DNA of 11,620 nt from Methylococcaceae bacterium (GCA_012026715.1 VEPB01000225.1:1-11620), one strand, 5' to 3'; shown: positions 1 through 5,723, numbered from the stretch's first letter. Translations and numbers: made by a program. The notes: generated by a model not told the origin, from the letters alone.

Positions 1-3
1 CAG

Positions 4-390
4 TTATACGCGGCGCCGCTTCGGCGGACGGCAACCATTATGAGGGATGGGGGTATCATCGATGATGTTGGTGATCTTGAAACCCAGGTTATTGAGCGAT
101 CGAACCGCTGATTCTCTTCCGGGTCCTGGGCCCTTGATCCTTACGTCCAAGTTCTTCATCCCGTATTCCTTAACCACCAATCCGGCCTTCTCGGCTGCGA
201 CCTGGGCCGCAAACGGAGTGCTCTTCCGCGAACCGCGAAAACCCGATGCGCCTGCGGTGGACCAGGCCAGGGCGTTACCCTTGCGGTCGGTGATGGTGAT
301 GATGGTGTTGTTGAACGAGGCGCTGATGTAGACGATACCGTCAGAAACGTCGCGCTTGATCTTCTTGTTCGGCCGATTGCTTGCTGCCAT
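4..390 (-). CDS. rpsK: 30S ribosomal protein S11
   Basis: S11 sits on the 30S platform, where it contacts 16S rRNA and helps shape the E-site and mRNA exit region. The 128-residue product is one residue shorter than the E. coli protein and matches it throughout. It shows the FNNTIITITD strand (26-35), the GFRGSRKSTPFAAQ segment (50-63), the KGPGPGRES rRNA-binding stretch (86-94) and the IPHNGCRPPK tail (115-124), which ends in a basic RRRV. The Asn118-Gly119 pair corresponds to the E. coli site known to become isoaspartate. The start is ATG, 23 nt after the rpsM stop, with a purine-rich GAGAG about 8 nt upstream. This is the second gene of the alpha block; rpsD would be next but lies beyond the window edge. 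Identification is secure. Confidence 0.98.
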   Translation of the reverse strand: MAASNRPNKKIKRDVSDGIVYISASFNNTIITITDRKGNALAWSTAGASGFRGSRKSTPFAAQVAAEKAGLVVKEYGMKNLDVRIKGPGPGRESAVRSLNNLGFKITNIIDDTPIPHNGCRPPKRRRV

Positions 391-413
391 TGGATTATCT
401 CTCGGGAATTCCT

Positions 414-770
414 TTATTTACGGATCGGGCGACGCGGACCCTTGCGGGTGCGCGCATTGGTTCTGGTACGCTGCCCGCGAACGGGTAGTCCACGCCGATG
501 GCGAAGCCCCCGGTAGCAGCCCAAATCCATCAGCCGCTTGATATTCATCGCGGTTTCGCGACGCAGGTCGCCCTCAACCACGAATCTGCCCACCTCCTCG
601 CGCACCCGCTCCATGAGGTCTTCGGAAATCTCCTTCACCTTGGTGCTCGTAGCGATCCCAGCTGCCGTACAAATCGCGCGGGCTCGCGTCGGGCCGATGC
701 CGTAAATGGATGTCAGCGAGATAACGATGTGTTTGTGATCGGGGATGTTTACCCCTGCAATACGTGCCAT
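414..770 (-). CDS. rpsM: 30S ribosomal protein S13
   Basis: S13 is a head protein of the small subunit. It forms intersubunit bridges with the 50S subunit, and its basic C-terminal tail reaches the P-site tRNA. The product is 118 residues, the same length as in E. coli. It starts with MARIAGVNIPD, carries the helix-two-turn-helix region around 14-40 (SIYGIGPTRA), the FVVEGDLRRE segment (63-72), and the conserved CYRGLRHRRGLPVRGQRT signature (85-102) followed by the tRNA-contacting NARTRKGPRRPIRK tail. It is the first gene of the alpha block, 60 nt after rpmJ. An ATG start is supported by a GAGG Shine-Dalgarno with 9-nt spacing. In E. coli this leader is the S4 repressor target; I could not recognise that structure here. 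Confidence 0.98.
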   Translation of the reverse strand: MARIAGVNIPDHKHIVISLTSIYGIGPTRARAICTAAGIATSTKVKEISEDLMERVREEVGRFVVEGDLRRETAMNIKRLMDLGCYRGLRHRRGLPVRGQRTRTNARTRKGPRRPIRK

Positions 771-779
771 TTAACTAAT

Positions 780-783
780 CCTC
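780..783 (-). promoter_or_regulatory. Shine-Dalgarno of rpsM
   Basis: GAGG on the coding strand, nine bases before the rpsM ATG. It is a good match to the 16S rRNA tail and suggests independent ribosome entry at the start of the alpha block instead of pure coupling to rpmJ. Confidence 0.7.
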
Positions 784-816
784 AAAACCCCATTGAGTCA
801 CGATAAAAGCGTCGGC

Positions 817-829
817 GGCGCATCACGCC
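817..829 (-). other. Short hairpin after rpmJ stop
   Basis: The rpmJ-rpsM gap (771-830) contains GGCG-TGATG-CGCC on the coding strand, a 4-bp GC stem with a 5-nt loop, beginning one base after the rpmJ stop. A TTTTAT run follows about seven bases later, but the stem is too short and too distant from it for a convincing intrinsic terminator. It may be a stabilising or processing element, part of an autoregulatory leader for rpsM, or chance in GC-rich sequence. The rest of this 60-nt gap shows only the rpsM ribosome binding site. Confidence 0.3.
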
Positions 830-830
830 A

Positions 831-944
831 TCAGCCCTGCCGCTGCTTATGGCGTGCATCTTTGCAGATGACGCGCACGGTACCGCGGCGCTTCAGGATT
901 TTGCAGTTCCGGCAGATACGCTTGACGGACGCTCTAACTTTCAT
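831..944 (-). CDS. rpmJ: 50S ribosomal protein L36
   Basis: L36 is the smallest 50S protein, buried in 23S rRNA near the base of the L7/L12 stalk. This 37-codon gene encodes MKVRASVKRICRNCKILKRR followed by a short basic tail. Cys11, Cys14, Cys27 and His32 form the complete CxxC...C...H zinc ribbon, so it is the zinc-binding (C+) type and not the zinc-free paralogue some bacteria induce under zinc starvation. It lies 28 nt after secY and 60 nt before rpsM, the position it holds in E. coli. The ATG start has a GGAG Shine-Dalgarno seven bases upstream. The length matches the family (37-38 residues). Identification is secure. Confidence 0.97.
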   Translation of the reverse strand: MKVRASVKRICRNCKILKRRGTVRVICKDARHKQRQG

Positions 945-972
945 TGTGTGCTCCAAACCGATTATTAAGCAA

Positions 973-2304
973 TTATGACCGGGTCACCCCGATATTGGAC
1001 TTCTTCATGATCCCTTCGTATTGATGGGAAATGATGTATGTCTGAATCTGCGACATAAAGTCCATAACGACCACCACGATGATCAGCAACGAGGTTCCGC
1101 CGAAATAAAACGGCACGTTCCAGTAGACAATCAGGAACTCCGGCAACAGGCAAACCAGACTGATGTAAATGGCCCCGGCCAGCGTAAGCTTCGTCATCAC
1201 CGAATCAATATATGAAGCCGTATTTAGCCCAGGGCGAACCCCCGGAATGAACGCTCCGGACTTCTTCAAGTTCTCTGCCGTCTCCTGCGAATTGAATACC
1301 AAGGCCGCATAAAAGAAACAGAAAAAGATGATCGCGGTGGTGTAACAAATCACGTACAAGGGCTGGCCTGGCGACAGAGTCGTCGCAACATCTTGGAGCC
1401 ATGACAAACTTTCATTATTGCCAAACCATCCGGCAACCGTCGCAGGAAACAGGATGATGCTCGAAGCGAAGATCGGCGGGATAACCCCCGACATATTCAG
1501 TTTCAGCGGCAGAAAGCTTTTCTGCGCGGCAAACATCCGGCGTCCTTCCTGGCGCTTGGCATAGTTGATCGTGATCCTGCGCTGCCCCTTCTCCACAAAC
1601 ACCACGATTGCCGTTACCGAAATCGCGATGAAAAACAGCAAAATGATGGAGAACGGCCCCATTTCACCATTGCGAGCCATCGCCAGGGTCTGACCGACAC
1701 CCGCTGGCAAGCCGGCGACTATACCAGAAAAAATGATAATGGAGATACCATTACCGATTCCACGCTCCGTAATTTGCTCACCGAGCCACATCAGAAAGAT
1801 GGTTCCCCCCACCAATGACACACAGGTGATGAACACGAAATGCCAGCCCGGGCTTATGACCACGGGGATTCCGTCGGCCGTCTGGTTCTGGAGAGCCAGC
1901 GCCACGCCAACGGACTGGAACGTCGCCAAGGCCACCGTCGCATAGCGCGTGAACTGGTTGATCTTGCGCCGACCGGATTCCCCTTCCTTCTTGATGGCTT
2001 CCAGCGTAGGGATCACCACCGACATCAACTGCAGGATGATCGAAGCGGAGATGTAAGGCATGATTCCGAGCGCAAAAATACTCAGCCGCTTCAACGACCC
2101 ACCGGAGAACATGTTCACCATGTCGAAAATCGCTCCTCCCTGTTGCCGGAACATGTCCGCCAATGCCCGCGGGTCCACTCCGGGGATGGGGATATGTGCT
2201 CCGATCCGGAACACCACCAAGGCACCGAGAACAAAAAAGAGCCGCTGCCGCAGCTCCGTCAGTCTCCCGAACCGGTCGGAAAGGAGGGCGTTAGGGGTGC
2301 TCAC
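973..2304 (-). CDS. secY: Protein translocase subunit SecY
   Basis: SecY is the channel subunit of the SecYEG translocon in the inner membrane. It passes unfolded preproteins to the periplasm with SecA and inserts membrane proteins from docked ribosomes. The 443-residue product equals the E. coli length and shows ten hydrophobic segments. The first membrane helix is near 21-40. The plug region is MFSGGSLKR (65-73), followed by the GIMPYISASII helix (80-90) and the KKEGESGRRK cytosolic loop (105-114). GERGIGNG-like sequence (TERGIGNGISI, 179-189) precedes the basic C4 loop (239-256). The C5 loop GAFIPGVRPG (350-359) contains Arg357, the residue essential for SecA-driven translocation in E. coli. 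Translation begins at GTG, directly abutting the rplO stop, with GAGG five bases upstream inside rplO. No infA follows. Confidence 0.98.
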   Translation of the reverse strand: MSTPNALLSDRFGRLTELRQRLFFVLGALVVFRIGAHIPIPGVDPRALADMFRQQGGAIFDMVNMFSGGSLKRLSIFALGIMPYISASIILQLMSVVIPTLEAIKKEGESGRRKINQFTRYATVALATFQSVGVALALQNQTADGIPVVISPGWHFVFITCVSLVGGTIFLMWLGEQITERGIGNGISIIIFSGIVAGLPAGVGQTLAMARNGEMGPFSIILLFFIAISVTAIVVFVEKGQRRITINYAKRQEGRRMFAAQKSFLPLKLNMSGVIPPIFASSIILFPATVAGWFGNNESLSWLQDVATTLSPGQPLYVICYTTAIIFFCFFYAALVFNSQETAENLKKSGAFIPGVRPGLNTASYIDSVMTKLTLAGAIYISLVCLLPEFLIVYWNVPFYFGGTSLLIIVVVVMDFMSQIQTYIISHQYEGIMKKSNIGVTRS

Positions 2305-2739
2305 TTAAACCTCGACACGGCCGCCTTTGCTTTCGATCTCGGCACGGGCGCCGGCCGTGACGCCGAGCCCCTTGACGGTCAAGGCCGAGGAAACAGGTCC
2401 GTTCAGAACCACCTTGACAGTTTTCGCGTCCTTCGCCACCAACCTGCGAGCGACTAGCACCGCCAAGGTGACTTCGGCACTACCCAGCTTGGCCACCTCG
2501 CGTGTACCGATTTCCGCGACAAATGCTTTCTTATGCGACTTAAAGCCAACTTTCGGCAAACGACGCTGTAGCGGCATCTGCCCACCTTCGAAGCCGACCT
2601 TGTGAAAGCCGCCGGCCCGCGCATGCTGCCCCTTGTGGCCACGGCCGCAGGTTTTGCCCAGGGTGCAACCGATGCCGCGACCGACACGAACCCGAGCCTT
2701 ACGTGCACCGGGACTGGATTTGATGGTGTTCAGATACAT
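2305..2739 (-). CDS. rplO: 50S ribosomal protein L15
   Basis: L15 is a late-assembling 50S protein with a long glycine- and arginine-rich N-terminal extension threaded through 23S rRNA. From the chosen ATG the product is 144 residues, identical to E. coli length. An in-frame ATG 90 nt upstream would add 30 residues with no family resemblance and lie inside rpmD, so it was rejected. The extension (10-50) includes GRGIGCTLGKTCGRGHKGQ; the FEGGQMPLQRRLPKVGF signature spans 50-66; the globular C-terminal domain ends in a typical GARAEIESKGG segment. Cys25 and Cys31 occupy positions that are usually Gly or Ser. The start lies one base after the rpmD stop and the stop abuts the secY GTG, so this gene bridges two tightly coupled junctions. 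Confidence 0.97.
   Translation of the reverse strand: MYLNTIKSSPGARKARVRVGRGIGCTLGKTCGRGHKGQHARAGGFHKVGFEGGQMPLQRRLPKVGFKSHKKAFVAEIGTREVAKLGSAEVTLAVLVARRLVAKDAKTVKVVLNGPVSSALTVKGLGVTAGARAEIESKGGRVEV
2310..2313 (-). promoter_or_regulatory. Shine-Dalgarno of secY
   Basis: GAGG on the coding strand, inside the last sense codons of rplO and five bases before the secY GTG. It decides the secY start: the GTG immediately after the rplO TAA opens a protein with the expected SecY N-terminus and has a well-spaced ribosome binding site. The overlap with rplO coding suggests translational coupling. Confidence 0.75.
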
Positions 2740-2740
2740 G

Positions 2741-2926
2741 TTAATTTTGCTCCATCGATACCATGTAGGAGATGCGAGCGACCATGCCGCGAACGGCTGC
2801 CGTGTCTTCGCGCACCACCACGTCGCCAATGCGGCGAAGGCCCAGACCCTTCAGGCAAGCCTTATGGGCAGCCAACCGGCCATTGGAACTCTTGGTTTGT
2901 GTGATACGTAAGGTTTTCGTGGTCAT
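2741..2926 (-). CDS. rpmD: 50S ribosomal protein L30
   Basis: L30 is a small globular protein on the solvent side of the 50S subunit, bound to 23S rRNA domain II and 5S rRNA surroundings. The 61-residue product falls in the normal 58-62 range of bacterial L30. It shows the family pattern: an initial beta-strand KTLRITQTKSSNGR (4-17), then the HKACLKGLGLRRIGDVVVRED segment (21-41), and a C-terminal AVRGMVARISYMV helix-strand (44-56). It is 14 nt downstream of rpsE and one base upstream of rplO, as in the E. coli spc operon. L30 is absent from some bacterial lineages; its presence here is normal for Proteobacteria. Confidence 0.95.
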   Translation of the reverse strand: MTTKTLRITQTKSSNGRLAAHKACLKGLGLRRIGDVVVREDTAAVRGMVARISYMVSMEQN

Positions 2927-2940
2927 CGGAGGGCTCTTGC

Positions 2941-3444
2941 TCAGAGTTCAGCGGGGGTCTTGCCCCGCTTGGCGGCGATGTACTTCGGGTCCTTCATTTC
3001 GGTCAGGCCCTTGATCGTCGCCCGAACGACGTTGATGGGATTGTTGGTTCCGATGCATTTGGCCAGCACATTGTGTACGCCAACGACTTCAAACACCGCG
3101 CGCATCGCGCCACCGGCAATGATGCCGGTACCTTCGGAAGCCGGCTGCATGAGAACCTTGGCTGCCCCAGCTTCGGCCGTGACCGAATAATGCAAGGTAT
3201 CGCCGTTCAAGCGAACCTTGCGCATGTTTTTGCGAGCCTGTTCCATCGACTTCTGGATGGCAACCGGCACTTCGCGTGCCTTGCACAAGCCGTAGCCGAC
3301 CCTGCCGGCACCATCGCCGACCACGGTGAGGGCGGTAAAGCCGAACTGACGGCCGCCCTTGACGACTTTCGCCACCCGGCGAACTGCCACCAGCTTTTCG
3401 TTGAGGGTATCGGCGCTGTTAGCGGCGCTGCTTAGGTTAGCCAT
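2941..3444 (-). CDS. rpsE: 30S ribosomal protein S5
   Basis: S5 is a 30S protein at the mRNA entry channel involved in decoding fidelity and helicase action on mRNA. The 167-residue product matches the E. coli protein length. It has the N-terminal dsRNA-binding-like domain, with KVVKGGRQFGFTALTVVGDG (26-45) containing the loop where spectinomycin-resistance changes map in other bacteria, and the REVPVAIQKSMEQARKNM helix (57-74). The C-terminal domain carries PASEGTGIIAGGAMRAV (101-117) and NPINVVRATIKGL (135-147). Cys54 stands where the E. coli sequence has Gly (GFGYGKAREVP becomes GYGLCKAREVP), an uncommon choice. The ATG has AGGG about six bases upstream. rplR ends 10 nt before it and rpmD starts 14 nt after it. 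Confidence 0.98.
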   Translation of the reverse strand: MANLSSAANSADTLNEKLVAVRRVAKVVKGGRQFGFTALTVVGDGAGRVGYGLCKAREVPVAIQKSMEQARKNMRKVRLNGDTLHYSVTAEAGAAKVLMQPASEGTGIIAGGAMRAVFEVVGVHNVLAKCIGTNNPINVVRATIKGLTEMKDPKYIAAKRGKTPAEL

Positions 3445-3454
3445 GATGGACCCT

Positions 3455-3808
3455 TTAGATAGTTAATCCCGCTTCGCGGGCAGCATCCGCAAGCGCGCGC
3501 ACGCGCCCGTGGTATTTGAAGCCGGAGCGGTCGAACGCCACTTTGGATACACCGGCTGCCAATGCGCGCTCGGCGATTGCCTTGCCGATCACTGCTGCAG
3601 CGGCGATGTTCCCGGTGGTTTCGATGCTTTCCTTGATCGACTTTTCGATGGTCGAAGCGGCAGCCAGCACACGAGAGCCGTCGCTGGAAAAAATCTGGGC
3701 GTAGATGTGCCGCGGGGTGCGGTGGACCGTCAGACGCTCCGCTCCAAGTTGTCTGATCAACTGGCGGGTCTTTTTTCCCCGGCGCAGTCTCTCCTGTTTT
3801 TTGCTCAT
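3455..3808 (-). CDS. rplR: 50S ribosomal protein L18
   Basis: L18 binds 5S rRNA and, with L5, brings it into the central protuberance of the 50S subunit. The chosen ATG gives MSKKQERLRRGKKTR and 117 residues, equal to E. coli L18. A longer frame would start at 3850 inside rplF and add 14 unrelated residues. The basic N-terminus (1-20) is the 5S-binding tail; VHRTPRHIYAQIFSSDGS marks the core fold (about 28-45), and the C-terminus carries AFDRSGFKYHGRVRALADAAREAGL, the strongest family signature. It lies 13 nt after rplF and 10 nt before rpsE. Its last codons form a perfect short hairpin (3468-3480), described separately. Confidence 0.97.
   Translation of the reverse strand: MSKKQERLRRGKKTRQLIRQLGAERLTVHRTPRHIYAQIFSSDGSRVLAAASTIEKSIKESIETTGNIAAAAVIGKAIAERALAAGVSKVAFDRSGFKYHGRVRALADAAREAGLTI
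3468..3480 (-). other. Perfect GC hairpin with GAA loop at end of rplR
   Basis: The coding strand reads CCCGC-GAA-GCGGG, a perfect 5-bp stem closed by a three-base loop, covering the rplR codons for Arg-Glu-Ala-Gly. The core GCGAAGC is known as an unusually stable DNA mini-hairpin. There is no U-run after it, so it is not a terminator. It ends about 14 bases before the rpsE Shine-Dalgarno. The amino acids encoded are conserved in L18, so the fold may be a by-product of coding; the choice of GCG and GGA/CGC codons makes the symmetry. Confidence 0.4.
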
Positions 3809-3821
3809 CGCTGGTAACCTG

Positions 3822-4355
3822 CTACTTCTTCTTGGTTTCTTTCCGGACAATCACTTCGTCCGAATACCGAACTCCTTTGCCTTTGTAAGGCTCCGGCGGC
3901 CGGAAACTGCGGATGTTGGCCGCGACCTGACCGACTAACTGCTTGTCGCAACCTTTGACAAGTATGTCGGTCTGCGACGGAGTTTCGATGCTAATTCCGG
4001 TTGGCGCGTTGTATTCCACCGGGTGCGAGAACCCTAAGCTAAGGCTCAAAGTCTCTCCCTTTGCGGCAGCACGATAGCCGACCCCGACCAGCGACAGCTT
4101 GATTTGATAGCCATCGTGTACGCCGGTCACCATGTTCTGAATGTTGGCGCGGGCGGTGCCCGCCTGAGCATCGGCACTCTTCTCCACATTCGCCGGAGCG
4201 ACCTTGATGAGTTTTTCATCGAGATCGACCCGCACGTGGGGATGCACGCCATAGGAAAGGGTGCCCTTGGAGCCCTTCACGGTGAGGACGCCGCCGTTGA
4301 TGCTGGCCTGCACTCCCGCCGGGAGGATGACCGGATTTTTCGCTACTCTAGACAT
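3822..4355 (-). CDS. rplF: 50S ribosomal protein L6
   Basis: L6 lies at the base of the L7/L12 stalk next to the sarcin-ricin loop, close to where elongation factors dock. The 177-residue product matches E. coli in length and has the duplicated L6 fold. The first copy runs from about 1 to 80, with PVILPAGVQASINGGVLTVKGSKG (8-31) and the NIQNMVTGVHDGY segment (71-83). The second contains LVGVGYRAAAKGETLSLSLGFSHPV (89-113) and the diagnostic PPEPYKGKGVRY (153-164), before a lysine-rich end. Its ATG is 27 nt after the rpsH stop; no strong Shine-Dalgarno is evident, only GGAT and a distant AGGA. The stop is TAG. Identification is secure. Confidence 0.98.
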   Translation of the reverse strand: MSRVAKNPVILPAGVQASINGGVLTVKGSKGTLSYGVHPHVRVDLDEKLIKVAPANVEKSADAQAGTARANIQNMVTGVHDGYQIKLSLVGVGYRAAAKGETLSLSLGFSHPVEYNAPTGISIETPSQTDILVKGCDKQLVGQVAANIRSFRPPEPYKGKGVRYSDEVIVRKETKKK

Positions 4356-4382
4356 TGCAATCCACTATTCCTGGCGATCCGA

Positions 4383-4781
4383 CTATGCCACCAGGCACAG
4401 CACTTCGCCGCCTTCACCAATAGACCGAGCCTTCTTGTCCGACATCACACCCTTGGAGGTGGAGACGATCGCGACTCCCAATCCGCCGAGCACCGTCGGG
4501 ATTTTCTGCTTGCCGCGGTAGATCCGCCGCCCCGGCTTGCTGACCCGTTCGAGCTTCTCGATCACCGGCTCACCCTGGAAATACTTGATCTGCACGACCA
4601 GTTCCGGCAGACCGGCGGCATTGGAAACCACACCGCAGTCGCTGATATAGCCTTCGTCCTTCAGAACGCTGGCGATCGCCACCTTCAGCTTGGATGACGG
4701 CATGCGCGTTTCGGTCTTGCCTGCAGCCTGTGCGTTCATGATTCGCACACACAGGTCGGCTACTGGATCACTCGTACTCAT
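4383..4781 (-). CDS. rpsH: 30S ribosomal protein S8
   Basis: S8 is a primary 16S rRNA-binding protein in the 30S platform, and in E. coli it is also the translational repressor of the spc operon. The product is 132 residues, against 130 in E. coli. The N-terminal domain carries SDPVADLCVRIMNAQAAG (4-21) and MPSSKLKVAIASVLKDEGY (27-45); the C-terminal rRNA-binding domain has IYRGKQKIPTVLGGLGVAIV (87-106) and the hallmark STSKGVMSD (107-115). Met15 replaces the arginine of the usual RIRN motif. The ATG gives the family N-terminus MSTSDPVAD but lacks a strong Shine-Dalgarno. It follows the longest gap in the window (70 nt), which holds a hairpin and a 4-codon frame overlapping the start. The stop is TAG. 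Confidence 0.98.
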   Translation of the reverse strand: MSTSDPVADLCVRIMNAQAAGKTETRMPSSKLKVAIASVLKDEGYISDCGVVSNAAGLPELVVQIKYFQGEPVIEKLERVSKPGRRIYRGKQKIPTVLGGLGVAIVSTSKGVMSDKKARSIGEGGEVLCLVA

Positions 4782-4818
4782 AGTCGGCTCATTACTTGTA
4801 TAAATGGGGACGGGGGCT

Positions 4819-4844
4819 CGGACTCCTAACGGGCTCCGGGTCCG
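4819..4844 (-). promoter_or_regulatory. Possible regulatory hairpin in rpsN-rpsH gap
   Basis: The coding strand folds as CGGAC-CC pairing with GG-(A)-GTCCG: seven GC-rich base pairs with one bulged A and an 11-nt loop. It begins seven bases after the rpsN stop and ends about 37 bases before the rpsH start. No U-tract follows, so an intrinsic terminator is unlikely. The surrounding 70-nt gap (4782-4851) is the longest in the window and is otherwise C-rich, without a clear promoter. It could be an mRNA-stability or processing element, or a protein-binding site; S8 autoregulation is conceivable but not shown by the sequence. Confidence 0.35.
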
Positions 4845-4851
4845 TAACGCG

Positions 4852-5157
4852 TTACCAACTCGCCTTCACCACGCCGGGCGCATCGCCCCGCATCACGGAT
4901 TCGCGCAACTTGTTGCGGCCTAGTCCGAACTTCCGGTAATACCCGTGAGGTCTGCCGGTCAACCCACAACGATTATGCCCGCGAACTGCAGCTGAATCGC
5001 GCGGGAGCTTCTGCAACCTGAGCTGAGCATCGGCTTTCTCTTCGTCGCTAGCGGTATGGGAGTTGACGATGGCACGCAGGCTCTCGCGCAACTTGTAGTA
5101 TTTTGCGATCAACTGCGCCCGCTTCTTCTCGCGAGCAATCATGGATGTCTTCGCCAT
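4852..5157 (-). CDS. rpsN: 30S ribosomal protein S14 (zinc-free, long form)
   Basis: S14 is a late-binding head protein of the 30S subunit, close to the A and P sites. This is the 101-residue form typical of Proteobacteria. It lacks the paired CxxC zinc ligands of the 61-residue form; only a single Cys remains in GHNRCGLTGRPHGYYRKFG. The N-terminus MAKTSMIAREKKRAQL, the KLPRDSAAVRGHNRC stretch and the C-terminal LRESVMRGDAPGVVKASW match E. coli S14. It starts at ATG 11 nt after rplE, with AAGAG overlapping the rplE stop as a likely ribosome binding site. A zinc-free S14 alongside a zinc-binding L36 is the usual gammaproteobacterial combination. Confidence 0.98.
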   Translation of the reverse strand: MAKTSMIAREKKRAQLIAKYYKLRESLRAIVNSHTASDEEKADAQLRLQKLPRDSAAVRGHNRCGLTGRPHGYYRKFGLGRNKLRESVMRGDAPGVVKASW

Positions 5158-5168
5158 GGTCGATACTC

Positions 5169-5708
5169 TTAATTTCTGAAAGGGAACTTGAACTGCTCAA
5201 GCAAGGCCTTGGCTTCGGCATCCGAGGCGGCCGTGGTGGTCACCGTGATATCCAGCCCGCGGATCGCGTCGATCTTGTCGTAGTCGATTTCCGGGAAAAT
5301 GATTTGCTCCCGGACCCCCATGGAATAGTTTCCGCGGCCATCAAATGCGCGCGGGTTCAATCCACGGAAGTCGCGGATACGCGGAATCGCTACCGATATC
5401 AGGCGATCCAAAAATTCGTACATTCTATCACGGCGCAAGGTGACCTTGCACCCGATCGCCATACCCTCGCGAATCTTGAATCCGGCGACCGACTTCCGCG
5501 CGTAGGTGACGATCGGCTTCTGGCCCGAGATGGCCTGCAAATCTTCCACCGCGGCCTGCAGAATCTTCTTGTCCGCCGCTGCTTCGCCTACCCCCATGTT
5601 GAGGGTGATCTTCTCAAGCCGGGGAACCTGCATCACGGATTTGTACGAAAACCGCGATTGCAAGGCTGGGACGATCGTTTCTTGGTACAGGGTTCTTAAT
5701 CTGGCCAT
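5169..5708 (-). CDS. rplE: 50S ribosomal protein L5
   Basis: L5 binds 5S rRNA and forms part of the central protuberance, touching P-site tRNA and making the B1b bridge to S13. The 179-residue product equals E. coli L5. Recognisable blocks are FSYKSVMQVPRLEKITLNMG (20-39), the GQKPIVTYARKSVAGFKIRE segment (62-81) with GCKVTLR (86-92), RDFRGLNPRAFDGRGNYSMG (112-131), and the closing FPEIDYDKIDAIRGLDITV (138-156). The ATG lies 15 nt after rplX with GAGG upstream. In E. coli the rplX-rplE junction is where S8 binds the spc mRNA. The short gap here leaves the site mostly inside coding sequence, and I cannot recognise it by eye. Confidence 0.98.
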   Translation of the reverse strand: MARLRTLYQETIVPALQSRFSYKSVMQVPRLEKITLNMGVGEAAADKKILQAAVEDLQAISGQKPIVTYARKSVAGFKIREGMAIGCKVTLRRDRMYEFLDRLISVAIPRIRDFRGLNPRAFDGRGNYSMGVREQIIFPEIDYDKIDAIRGLDITVTTTAASDAEAKALLEQFKFPFRN

Positions 5709-5723
5709 CGCCGCACTAACCTC

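Noticed and set aside
805..829. Intrinsic terminator between rpmJ and rpsM
   Set aside because: The stem is only four base pairs and the TTTT run is about seven bases beyond it; termination here would also cut off the alpha block, which follows immediately.
1840..2457. 205-codon plus-strand frame opposite secY and rplO
   Set aside because: Antisense shadow in GC-rich coding sequence: it spans two real genes, has no recognisable domain and reads as low-complexity, basic and histidine-rich.
2740..2829. N-terminal extension of rplO by 30 residues
   Set aside because: The extension lies within rpmD and does not resemble L15; the inner ATG gives exactly the usual 144 residues.
3809..3850. N-terminal extension of rplR by 14 residues
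   Set aside because: It overlaps the rplF C-terminus, and the inner ATG gives the standard 117-residue L18.
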